Below, in pieces: positions 1 through 7,360 of a DNA stretch of 61,857 bases (the first letter of the stretch is position 1; the number at the start of each line of letters is the position of its first letter). Made by a program: the position numbers and the translations under genes. A model generated the notes under the pieces. It was not told the origin of the DNA. It was given only the letters and a program-made list of their open reading frames with translations, and made no database searches. The stretch is from Bacteroides fluxus YIT 12057 (lineage in GTDB: Bacteria > Bacteroidota > Bacteroidia > Bacteroidales > Bacteroidaceae), in the NCBI RefSeq assembly GCF_000195635.1, contig NZ_GL882631.1:1-61857 (forward strand), in the 5' to 3' direction.

Positions 1-65
1 GGATCTAATTCAAAGCTTAAATGAAAGAGCCGTGGCATAGATATGATTTTTTTTGCTGAATATCA

Positions 66-95
66 TTGCGGTATAAAAGATAATACCTATCTTTG
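66..95 (+). promoter_or_regulatory. Promoter of rpsO (Bacteroides type)
   Basis: The -7 box TATCTTTG lies at 88-95 and a TTG at 66-68, separated by 19 nt. This matches the Bacteroidetes TTTG-N19-21-TAnnTTTG promoter. It sits 45 nt upstream of the rpsO start. Confidence 0.7.
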
Positions 96-139
96 CAGCC
101 CCGAAAGGGAATATTTATAACCATTTTTAATTAAACATT

Positions 140-409
140 ATGTATTTAGACGCTGCTAAAAAGCAAGAAATCTTCGGCAAATACGGAAAGTCTAACACTG
201 ATACTGGCTCAGCAGAGGCTCAGATAGCTTTGTTTTCCTACCGTATTGCTCATCTGACTGAGCACCTTAAGCTCAACAGAAAGGATTATAGTACTGAAAG
301 AGCTTTGACTATGTTGGTAGGTAAACGCCGTGCGTTGCTGAACTACCTGTACGACCGCGACATCAACCGCTACCGTGCCATCATCAAAGAACTCGGCTTG
401 CGTAAGTAA
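140..409 (+). CDS. rpsO: 30S ribosomal protein S15
   Basis: This gene encodes ribosomal protein S15, a primary binder of the central domain of 16S rRNA in the small subunit. The 89-residue product has the usual family length. It shows the expected TGSAEAQIALFSYRI helix and the C-terminal KRRALLNYL...RYRAIIKELGLRK segment. It stands alone, with its own TTG/TATCTTTG promoter upstream and a strong hairpin terminator 22 nt after the stop. S15 often represses its own mRNA in other bacteria, but no operator is obvious here. The call is close to certain. Confidence 0.97.
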   Translation: MYLDAAKKQEIFGKYGKSNTDTGSAEAQIALFSYRIAHLTEHLKLNRKDYSTERALTMLVGKRRALLNYLYDRDINRYRAIIKELGLRK

Positions 410-430
410 TCTACTTGCGACAAACGCATT

Positions 431-472
431 AAGAAGCGGGAAGTTTTCTTTCGAAAACTTCCCGCTTCTTTT
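431..472 (+). terminator. Intrinsic terminator of rpsO
   Basis: A perfect 18-bp inverted repeat (431-448 with 453-470) surrounds a 4-nt loop and ends in TTTT. It lies just after rpsO. The left arm begins AAGAAGCGGGAAG and the right arm ends CTTCCCGCTTCTT. Confidence 0.9.
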
Positions 473-583
473 GTGTGCGGCAGGAACCAACAAAGACTTG
501 TGTCTATTCCCACTTGCTCTACTTCGGCGTAGCTTACAATATACCTTACGGAGGGGGCAAAGGAGTCGTAGATAATCCTACAT

Positions 584-1261
584 TTATTCTCCGTCCGACA
601 GCTTATACCCCACTTTCGGAATAGTCGCCAGTTCAAGCCGTTTGTCTTCTACCAGATACTTCCGGAGTTTGGCTATATAGTTGTTCAGGCTTTGCTCACT
701 GCTCTCCGTAACATAGTCTCCCCACAATTCCAGTTCAATCTGTTCACGGGTGACTGTCCTGTTCAAGTTCAGCGCCAACATCTTCAGCAGCTTACATTCA
801 AGGGTACTCAGTTTCCGCACCGTTTCATCACCTTTCATCAACAGGCTCTCTTCTGCCTTGAGATGAAGCCTACCTACTTCAAGTCCCTTTACACGGAACG
901 TCTTTACAAACCGCTGGATATACGCCAGTAGTTCCACAATCTCGAAAGGCTTCTTCAAGTAGGTTACAGCACCGGCTTCCAATGCCTTCATCACATTCTC
1001 GCTTTCCACATGTGATGAAACAATCAAGACTGGAGTTTCCGGCACAATCGCCTTCAATTCGGGCACAACTTCAATCCCGTTCTTCGCACCTATCTCTACA
1101 TCCAGCACCATGATATCCGGCTGCATCTCTTTCACTACCATTTTGATACCCGCCAACGAAGTCTGATAATGCACTTCATATCCCGAATCTTCCAATGCCA
1201 AAGTAACGATATTCCCCAACACCATATCATCATCTACAAACAATACTTTGATTTTATCCAT
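584..1261 (-). CDS. Response regulator, OmpR-like, RprY-type
   Basis: This is a DNA-binding response regulator, partner of the histidine kinase encoded just upstream. The N-terminal receiver domain (about 1-120) has the acidic pair at D10/D11, the phospho-acceptor D54 in MVLDVEIG and the lysine in TYLKKPFE. The C-terminal winged helix (about 130-225) ends in SLNNYIAKLRKYL...VGYKLSDGE, as in the OmpR/PhoB family. The start lies 18 nt after the kinase stop, so the two are co-transcribed. The targets are unknown. The pair sits back to back with the peptide natural-product cluster, which makes that cluster a candidate target, but this is inference from position only. Confidence 0.92.
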   Translation of the reverse strand: MDKIKVLFVDDDMVLGNIVTLALEDSGYEVHYQTSLAGIKMVVKEMQPDIMVLDVEIGAKNGIEVVPELKAIVPETPVLIVSSHVESENVMKALEAGAVTYLKKPFEIVELLAYIQRFVKTFRVKGLEVGRLHLKAEESLLMKGDETVRKLSTLECKLLKMLALNLNRTVTREQIELELWGDYVTESSEQSLNNYIAKLRKYLVEDKRLELATIPKVGYKLSDGE

Positions 1262-1279
1262 AACCTGCGTTTTTATTTA

Positions 1280-2653
1280 TTATACAAGAGGTATAGTAAA
1301 AGCGAACACGCTACCTTCTCCTTCGGCACTCTTCACGGCAATCTTTCCTCCGTGTTCGTCGATGATGTATTTCGATTGCGCCAAACCTATGCCATAACCT
1401 TTCCGAATCCGTTCTTCACCACGAGGAACTTGATAGAACTGCTGAAACAACTTCTTCTGATATGCCGGGGCAATGCCCCATCCGTTGTCCTGCACAGATA
1501 CCTGCAATATACGGCCTGTTACGGATAGAGTAACTTTAACAGCTACCCCGTCATCCGAATACTTCAAAGCATTCTCTACCAAGTTTCTGATGACATTCTC
1601 TATATACATGCCGTCGGCAAAGATTTTCACCCCCTCCGGCAATTCACTCACAATCTCTATGCTGTGCGGCTTGGCAGAATAGAGCACATCCATATTACTT
1701 TTCACAATCTCTGCCAGATGCAGGATGTCAATATCTTCTTTCTTCAAAACAAGCCGTTTCCTATCCTTGCGTACCGTCACCAGAAGAGATTCTATATTGC
1801 ATACCAGATGCTTCACCTCCGCTTGACTGATTTCCACCGCTCTCTTCTTTGATACATTCGTTTCAGCAGATTTAAGCCATCCTAAAGTCGCCACTACACT
1901 ATTCAGCGGGGTTTTCAAGTCATGTACTGTGCCGTTAATGGTATCTTCGCGCTTACGAAGCAAGATTGTTTTACGACGGATTTCCGTTAATTGGAAAAAC
2001 AAGCAAAGCATAGCCATTACCATGAAGCATGCAGACAAAACTAATATCCATATCTCATTTTTAATAAAGGTTGAAATAGAAATATGCGCCTTTAACTGTA
2101 CATATTGTAATCCCTTGGTCCCTATTGGGTATAATTCGGAAGAGCAATCTGGTGTTTCGCCATTCAGTCTATCTATTTTTTCTACTATTCTTTTATTACT
2201 ATCCAGCAAATCAATCTCATAATACAAAAGCTTATCTTTCACTTCACATTTGAAAATACTATCGAGTTTCTGCAAATTTAAAGGAAAACCATCTTCACAA
2301 ATCCAGTCTTGGGATAATTGCATAAAAGCTTCTGCCCCAGTATCTGCAACTCCCGCCTTTTTTGCCGCATCAAGATTTATAGAATCAGCTTCCATAAAGC
2401 CTAAACTATCCAATTCCTGAGGAGTCATTTCCGAAGCACGCTTAATAATCAAGCTTCGTGTTTCTTGGGGCTTTAATCCATCCCTCAAAAGTTGTCGTAG
2501 ATGCAATTCCTTATCTATAACTATATGTAAGTACTCATCTATTGCAAGCCTCTTTTCATCCACATAATTATTATATAAACTAAGTACATAACCAGCTTGC
2601 AAACAAACGATTGCAATAATTGCAACAATTGCTATATAATAGGATTTCTTCAT
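1280..2653 (-). CDS. Sensor histidine kinase
   Basis: This is a membrane sensor kinase that phosphorylates the response regulator encoded downstream. I chose the ATG at 2653 (457 residues) over an upstream TTG, because MKKSYYIAIVAIIAIV then forms a clean first membrane helix (about 3-26). A periplasmic sensor region of about 170 residues follows. A second membrane helix (about 200-222) precedes the H-box VHDLKTPLNS (His244). The C-terminal ATPase has N-box NLVENALKYS and glycine boxes DNGWGIAP and GYGIGLAQ. The sensor region matches no domain I recognise, so the signal is unknown. Confidence 0.9.
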   Translation of the reverse strand: MKKSYYIAIVAIIAIVCLQAGYVLSLYNNYVDEKRLAIDEYLHIVIDKELHLRQLLRDGLKPQETRSLIIKRASEMTPQELDSLGFMEADSINLDAAKKAGVADTGAEAFMQLSQDWICEDGFPLNLQKLDSIFKCEVKDKLLYYEIDLLDSNKRIVEKIDRLNGETPDCSSELYPIGTKGLQYVQLKAHISISTFIKNEIWILVLSACFMVMAMLCLFFQLTEIRRKTILLRKREDTINGTVHDLKTPLNSVVATLGWLKSAETNVSKKRAVEISQAEVKHLVCNIESLLVTVRKDRKRLVLKKEDIDILHLAEIVKSNMDVLYSAKPHSIEIVSELPEGVKIFADGMYIENVIRNLVENALKYSDDGVAVKVTLSVTGRILQVSVQDNGWGIAPAYQKKLFQQFYQVPRGEERIRKGYGIGLAQSKYIIDEHGGKIAVKSAEGEGSVFAFTIPLV

Positions 2654-2674
2654 AGATATAATCAAAACTATCTA

Positions 2675-2682
2675 CAAATATA
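2675..2682 (-). promoter_or_regulatory. Probable -7 box for the two-component operon
   Basis: On the minus strand this reads TATATTTG, matching TAnnTTTG, 22 nt before the kinase ATG. No good -33 TTTG is seen at the usual distance, so the call rests on one element. Confidence 0.4.
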
Positions 2683-2752
2683 ATCAAAGCAATACATATC
2701 TTATTATAAAAAGATTATTTTTTTGTTTTAAAGGCTACCAAGTAAAATCCCG

Positions 2753-2759
2753 TACTTTG
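2753..2759 (+). promoter_or_regulatory. Possible -7 box upstream of the first precursor peptide
   Basis: TACTTTG at 2753-2759 resembles the Bacteroidetes -7 element but has a one-base shorter spacer. A TTTTG at 2721-2725 is 27 nt away, longer than usual. The start codon of the precursor lies 24 nt downstream. This is a weak call. Confidence 0.35.
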
Positions 2760-2783
2760 CAGTGAACCTAATAAACATAAGTA

Positions 2784-2939
2784 ATGAATACAAAAAGAAT
2801 AGAAAAACTATCTACAAAAGAGATGTCACAAATTAAAGGTGGAGAAAATAAAGGAAAATGGATTCTTACTTCTGAAGGATGGATTTGGATTGGGTCTCGC
2901 GATTTGGGAAGTATCCCTCCTCCTCCATCAAACCCTTAA
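2784..2939 (+). CDS. GG-leader precursor peptide 1 (Trp/Pro-rich core)
   Basis: This 51-residue ORF encodes a probable precursor of a ribosomally made peptide. The leader reads MNTKRIEKLSTKEMSQIKGG. KLS..EM..IKGG is the typical double-glycine leader of the Bacteroidales precursor family, which C39 peptidase transporters cut after GG. The predicted core of 31 residues (21-51) contains three Trp (WIL, WIWIG), no Cys, and ends PPPPSNP. A second GG-leader gene, a radical SAM enzyme and a C39-ABC exporter follow on the same strand. The final product and its modification cannot be told from sequence. The short length is the main uncertainty, but the leader motif and context are strong. Confidence 0.8.
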   Translation: MNTKRIEKLSTKEMSQIKGGENKGKWILTSEGWIWIGSRDLGSIPPPPSNP

Positions 2940-3046
2940 AAGAGAAACCGGTGAATCTATTTAAATAGTACAGCCCTATTCTGTCTAAACATAGGAGCGG
3001 ATGCAGAAAAGCTTATGAGTAGGATTAACTCAACATTTATATAAAA

Positions 3047-3259
3047 ATGAAAATTTTAAACATTTTATCAGAAGGCGAAGTTTTCAATGAAGAACAGTCA
3101 CAGGGCATCAAAGGTGGAAGCAATCTGCTTGCAAACGACAATGATGCTTGGTTCTGCAGTTGCTCCGGAACAGGCGACAACAGTAATGAAAGCTTAGGAT
3201 GCAATTGCGATAGCGATTCCAGCATCAAGGAACAAGACAAGGACGTCAGTATCCATTAA
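3047..3259 (+). CDS. GG-leader precursor peptide 2 (CxC-rich core)
   Basis: This 70-residue ORF encodes a second probable precursor. The leader MKILNILSEGEVFNEEQSQG ends in IKGG at residues 21-24, the same cleavage logic as the first precursor. The core of about 46 residues is rich in Asn, Asp and Ser. It carries four Cys in two CxC pairs (WFCSCSG and GCNCDSD), which would suit thioether or disulfide formation. Apart from the GG motif the core shares nothing with peptide 1. The stop lies 18 nt before a perfect 20-bp hairpin that separates it from the radical SAM gene. Product chemistry is unknown. Confidence 0.82.
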   Translation: MKILNILSEGEVFNEEQSQGIKGGSNLLANDNDAWFCSCSGTGDNSNESLGCNCDSDSSIKEQDKDVSIH

Positions 3260-3277
3260 GCATTCAAGCCTTGCCGG

Positions 3278-3322
3278 AAAAGGTGATTCCCTATCATTAA
3301 TTATGATAGGGAATCACCTTTT
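3278..3322 (+). terminator. Perfect hairpin between precursors and maturation genes
   Basis: The arms 3278-3297 and 3303-3322 are exact reverse complements (20 bp) around the 5-nt loop TAATT. The right arm ends CCTTTT and the left starts AAAAGG, so it can work as a terminator in either direction. It probably stops most transcripts after the precursors, so the enzymes are made at a lower level; the read-through level is inference. Confidence 0.8.
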
Positions 3323-3401
3323 AGTCCTACCAAATAACATATAAAACCGTTTCGCCCAAACATAAGGAACAACAAACAATCACCTACCATAAAAAAAGTA
3401 T

Positions 3402-4676
3402 ATGAAAAGCAGCCGTTACAACATATATCACATGCAAGATGACAAATTTTACATCTATCACCAACTGTCTTCTGCCCTAATTCAAGTAGATAAGAATCTT
3501 TTTGAAAGTTTGCGCCAATCCGATATAGCACAAATTGAAACCGACACCATAGAACAATTGAGAAAAATGGCACTAATTTGCGACACATCTGTAGAAGAAT
3601 CGGATCTGATAGTGGCAATGAATAAAAAGGCCCGCTATGCCAACCAAGCAGTCAGAATGACCATAATGCCAACAATGAACTGCAACTTTAATTGCTGGTA
3701 TTGCTATGAGAGTCATGAGAAAAAAGTCATGACACAAGAAAACATAGCAACAACCATTGCCTTTGCAAAGAATATCATAGAGCAGCAACGCCCCCGGCAG
3801 TTCATCATAGACTGGTTTGGAGGAGAGCCTTTGATGTGCTTTAAAAAACACGTTTACACAATATCCAAAGAGATCAAAAAAGCATGCGAGCAAAACGGCA
3901 TCTCGTTCAAAAACATCATCACGACCAACGGTTATTACATCACTCCCGACATGATAACTTTATTCAATGAAATAGAATTAAATACATTTCAGATAACATT
4001 AGACGGAGCAAAAGAATTTCACAACAAGACACGCTTTATGGAGAAAGACAGAAATTCTTACGACCGCATTTGCAGAAACATCGAACTCTTGTGTGCAGGA
4101 ATCAAAAGGCCGAGCCTGACCTTAAGGTTAAACTATACAAAAGAAAATATAAGTACAATTGATGACATCATCGAAACATTTCCAAAAGAGATCCGGCCAC
4201 TAATAACCATATCCATGCAAGTGGTATGGCAACAGAAGCATGAAATGGAGAAAGAAATAAAGCTTATATGCCAGAAAGAAAAACTATTCAAAGCCGCCGG
4301 GTACATTATAAAAGACAGTTTCTGTGCACATACGCATTCTGCCCTTTCATGCTATGCGGAAAACATGCAACAATATGTCATCAACTATGACATGAACGTA
4401 TATAAATGCACCGCCAGAGATTTCAACGACAAACGTTTCTCTATCGGGCATATCAGCGCCGATGGAGTTTTCATTCCTACTCCACTATATTATAAATACT
4501 ACGCCACCCCATCTGCCTTTGAAAATGAGATATGCTTAAAATGCGAATTGTTACCATCCTGCAAATCCGCATGCATCCAAAAAAGGATAGAAGGAATGCA
4601 GGTGGCATGCAGGAAAGAGTTTATTGAATCAAACGTGAAAAACAAAGTACATACGTTAGTGAACCGGCTGAGATGA
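3402..4676 (+). CDS. Radical SAM/SPASM peptide maturase
   Basis: This 424-residue enzyme probably modifies one or both precursor peptides. The radical SAM cluster motif CxxxCxxC is at C94, C98 and C101 (MNCNFNCWYC), preceded by an N-terminal region of about 85 residues that may bind the leader. DWFGGEPL is the usual SAM-binding glycine region, and ITTNGYYI and FQITLDG follow as in other peptide maturases. The C-terminal third has the Cys-rich SPASM/twitch pattern (CYAENMQQ, YKCTARD, CLKCELLPSCKSAC, ACRKEF), expected to hold extra Fe-S clusters. It is the first gene after the hairpin. Family relatives form thioether or carbon-carbon crosslinks; which one applies here is unknown. Confidence 0.88.
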   Translation: MKSSRYNIYHMQDDKFYIYHQLSSALIQVDKNLFESLRQSDIAQIETDTIEQLRKMALICDTSVEESDLIVAMNKKARYANQAVRMTIMPTMNCNFNCWYCYESHEKKVMTQENIATTIAFAKNIIEQQRPRQFIIDWFGGEPLMCFKKHVYTISKEIKKACEQNGISFKNIITTNGYYITPDMITLFNEIELNTFQITLDGAKEFHNKTRFMEKDRNSYDRICRNIELLCAGIKRPSLTLRLNYTKENISTIDDIIETFPKEIRPLITISMQVVWQQKHEMEKEIKLICQKEKLFKAAGYIIKDSFCAHTHSALSCYAENMQQYVINYDMNVYKCTARDFNDKRFSIGHISADGVFIPTPLYYKYYATPSAFENEICLKCELLPSCKSACIQKRIEGMQVACRKEFIESNVKNKVHTLVNRLR

Positions 4677-4722
4677 ATTCTCCGGAAAAGCATGAAATTC
4701 AACAAATAAATCCTAAGGAACA

Positions 4723-7086
4723 ATGAAAAGAATACATTTAGCCTGCCTTCTGTTTTTTTATATTTCCAGCCTGGCTGCACAACAATTCAACATAACAGGA
4801 GTTGTCTCGGACTCTGCCGATAACCCCATAGAGTTTGCCACAATAGCACTTTGGGAGATAAACAAACAAAAAATCCGGAATGGCTGCACAAGCGAAAGCA
4901 ACGGAAGATTTACTCTCACAAATATTCCACAAGGGAAATATATCCTTTCCTGTCAGTTCTTAGGATACCAGACAAAGACTTTAAAAATCAAAGTAGAACA
5001 ACATCTCGCCATAGACACCATCAAGCTGCAGGAAGATGCCCAGACATTGGCCGAAGTGGAAATCAAGGCAGACAGAGTGCAGCGAAAAGGCAATGGATTT
5101 ATCGTCAACATGCAAAATAGCCAGCTATCCAAAGGGAAAAGCGCCATGAACACTCTGAATTTTCTACCCGGAGTCAATGTACATAACAACCAAATCTCCA
5201 TCAACGGACGGGAAGGAACCATTGTATATATCAATGGCAGAGAGGTAAAGAACTCACAGGAACTACAAATGTTAGATGCGGAAACAATCAAAAACATAGA
5301 AATCATTCCGGTAGCAAATGCCGAATACAGGCTGTCGGCAAACGGCGGTATCCTCAAGATAGAAACCCGCAAGACACAAGAGGGAGGAAGCATCGTCATG
5401 TTCGGCAATCGCCTCATTACGGACAGCAAAGGTTTGAAGACGGAAATGCTAAACAACACATTCCAATACAGGAAAGGTCGTTGGAGCATTTACAATATGG
5501 TGATGGGGGGATTTGGGAATTATCATCCCCAAAACACGGAAAAGACAACTCTCCACAACAATGGCAATTCCACGAGCGGCAAGTATTATTCACGCACCCG
5601 TACCCGACTCGCATGGGCCGACATTTTCGATTTGCAATACAACATAAACGAAAGGCAGCAAATTGGAATAGACTTGTCCGTCCAGCAACTCAATGACAGT
5701 TTGTTCAAAGAATCTGCAAACAACCTATTTGTGGAGGGAGAAAAGCCCCTCAGTGCAGTCATGAATGGCAACGGCAAAAGAAAATACAACAAACTGGACG
5801 CCACGGCAAGTTATCGGAATCGGATAGACAAGAGAGGCAGTTATTTTCAAATCAAGGGTACGTACTCCTATCGGAAAGCATCGACAAACGGAATATATGA
5901 CTACTCTAAAGAGAAGCTGTCATATCGGGAAACAGAATCAAACAACAGTGTCACAAAGGTGACGCAGATAGAGCCCAAAATCGTTTATCGATTTGCCAAC
6001 AAAGGTACACTGGCATCGGGGCTGGCGTACACTTATCTTGATGACGATAATGACATTGCCTTTTTATCCAATGCCAGCGGACAATGGGACATCGTGCCCA
6101 ACAGTGGAAAGAACTACAAAATGCGGGGAAACGACTATGCCGCATACCTCAATTACAGCCTGCCATTCCATAAAAAATGGTGGACAAGCGCCGGTTTGCG
6201 TTATCAAAAAGATGTGCTTCGATATCATGCGGAAGGAAATGCCACAATTAAAAAGAATTACCAAGGAATATATCCAACTTTCACACTTTCCTATCTACTG
6301 CAAGAGAAGAAGAAGCGAATGCTGAGCTTGTCTTACCGTCATTATCACTCACTGCCCAATTTCGGCTATTACTCTCCGGCCCGCATCATCTATTCAGACA
6401 ACAGTTATGCCATTGGCAACCCTAACATAGACCATGAGCTGTTTCATCTCGCCGAACTGACTTATAGTCATAATGCCCACCTGAATATTATCTATTCATT
6501 TAAAGCCGGCAAAGATTTAATCAGAGTACTGACCTTCAAAGATAACGACAACGATATGACTACTTACACGCAACCCGTCAATGCAGGCAATGATTACTTG
6601 CACACATTGCACGTGGACTACACGATTCCCATTCGAAAATCATACCATATCCGCCTAAACGGACGGCTGAACTACGAAGACGCAAACTTCGGGAACAATA
6701 CTTTCAAACAATGGTTCTACACAGCAAACGCAATACTAAACCTCCGGTTCACCCCTACTTGGGGTGGCACTTTATCCGGCAACTATTTCAGCAGGAGGAA
6801 ATATGCGGATTACAAATACCAAGAAAATTATGGTATAGACATTGGCATGGATAAATCCTTCTTAAAAGGAAAGCTTTTAATCAACTTACAGGTCCACAAC
6901 CTATTTACTCCTGCCAGCCGCATAACGACTGTCTCGCCTAATATACTCACTTCTTATGCACTGAACAGAAATCCCAAGACCGAGTTTATCGTCGGAGTCA
7001 CTTACCGCTTCAATACAGGAAAGAAAATAAAGAATATTTCCATTATAAAAGGCAGCTCGTTCGACAAATCTTCAGCAGAACAATAA
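4723..7086 (+). CDS. TonB-receptor-like outer-membrane barrel of the peptide cluster
   Basis: This 787-residue protein is an outer-membrane beta-barrel. It has a signal peptide (MKRIHLACLLFFYISSLAAQ) and a carboxypeptidase regulatory-like domain (about 22-105, with GVVSDSADNPIEFATIAL and FLGYQTKTL). A plug-like region follows (about 115-215, LNFLPGVNVHNNQISINGRE), and then a long barrel ending near TYRF. It resembles the shorter TonB-dependent barrel family rather than SusC, and there is no SusD partner. It starts 46 nt after the radical SAM stop, so it probably shares its transcript. It may export, import or sense the mature peptide; no TolC-like gene is present, which makes a transport role worth testing. 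Confidence 0.85.
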   Translation: MKRIHLACLLFFYISSLAAQQFNITGVVSDSADNPIEFATIALWEINKQKIRNGCTSESNGRFTLTNIPQGKYILSCQFLGYQTKTLKIKVEQHLAIDTIKLQEDAQTLAEVEIKADRVQRKGNGFIVNMQNSQLSKGKSAMNTLNFLPGVNVHNNQISINGREGTIVYINGREVKNSQELQMLDAETIKNIEIIPVANAEYRLSANGGILKIETRKTQEGGSIVMFGNRLITDSKGLKTEMLNNTFQYRKGRWSIYNMVMGGFGNYHPQNTEKTTLHNNGNSTSGKYYSRTRTRLAWADIFDLQYNINERQQIGIDLSVQQLNDSLFKESANNLFVEGEKPLSAVMNGNGKRKYNKLDATASYRNRIDKRGSYFQIKGTYSYRKASTNGIYDYSKEKLSYRETESNNSVTKVTQIEPKIVYRFANKGTLASGLAYTYLDDDNDIAFLSNASGQWDIVPNSGKNYKMRGNDYAAYLNYSLPFHKKWWTSAGLRYQKDVLRYHAEGNATIKKNYQGIYPTFTLSYLLQEKKKRMLSLSYRHYHSLPNFGYYSPARIIYSDNSYAIGNPNIDHELFHLAELTYSHNAHLNIIYSFKAGKDLIRVLTFKDNDNDMTTYTQPVNAGNDYLHTLHVDYTIPIRKSYHIRLNGRLNYEDANFGNNTFKQWFYTANAILNLRFTPTWGGTLSGNYFSRRKYADYKYQENYGIDIGMDKSFLKGKLLINLQVHNLFTPASRITTVSPNILTSYALNRNPKTEFIVGVTYRFNTGKKIKNISIIKGSSFDKSSAEQ

Positions 7087-7087
7087 A

Positions 7088-7333
7088 TATGATTATAACA
7101 AGCCAAATGAATTAAAATATTTCACAGTATGTGGACTACATGGTAACTATAATATAAGGCTCTACGACCATACAAAGAAATATCATTTTGTGGTTGAATC
7201 TCTAGGCTATAAAACAAAAAAAAACAATCTGAAAGAAATACCGGAAATATGGAACGACAAATCTTTCTCCGGCAACTGTAATGTATATATCCCATTAGAT
7301 AAAGCGGAAGATACAAAACAAAGATACGGATAA
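7088..7333 (+). pseudogene. Coding remnant between barrel and exporter genes
   Basis: A reading frame runs open from 7049 to the TAA at 7331-7333 but contains no ATG, GTG or TTG start. It would encode protein-like sequence such as YDYNKPNELKYFTVCGLHG and KYHFVVESLGYKTKKNNLK. The VVESLGYKT piece is loosely like carboxypeptidase regulatory repeats. It is in a different frame from the barrel gene. I read it as the 3' remnant of a lost cluster gene; a missed start or a frameshifted fusion to its neighbour is possible. Its original function is unknown. Confidence 0.45.
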
Positions 7334-7360
7334 AGGAACATTTAATGAGGCTTGAATGAT

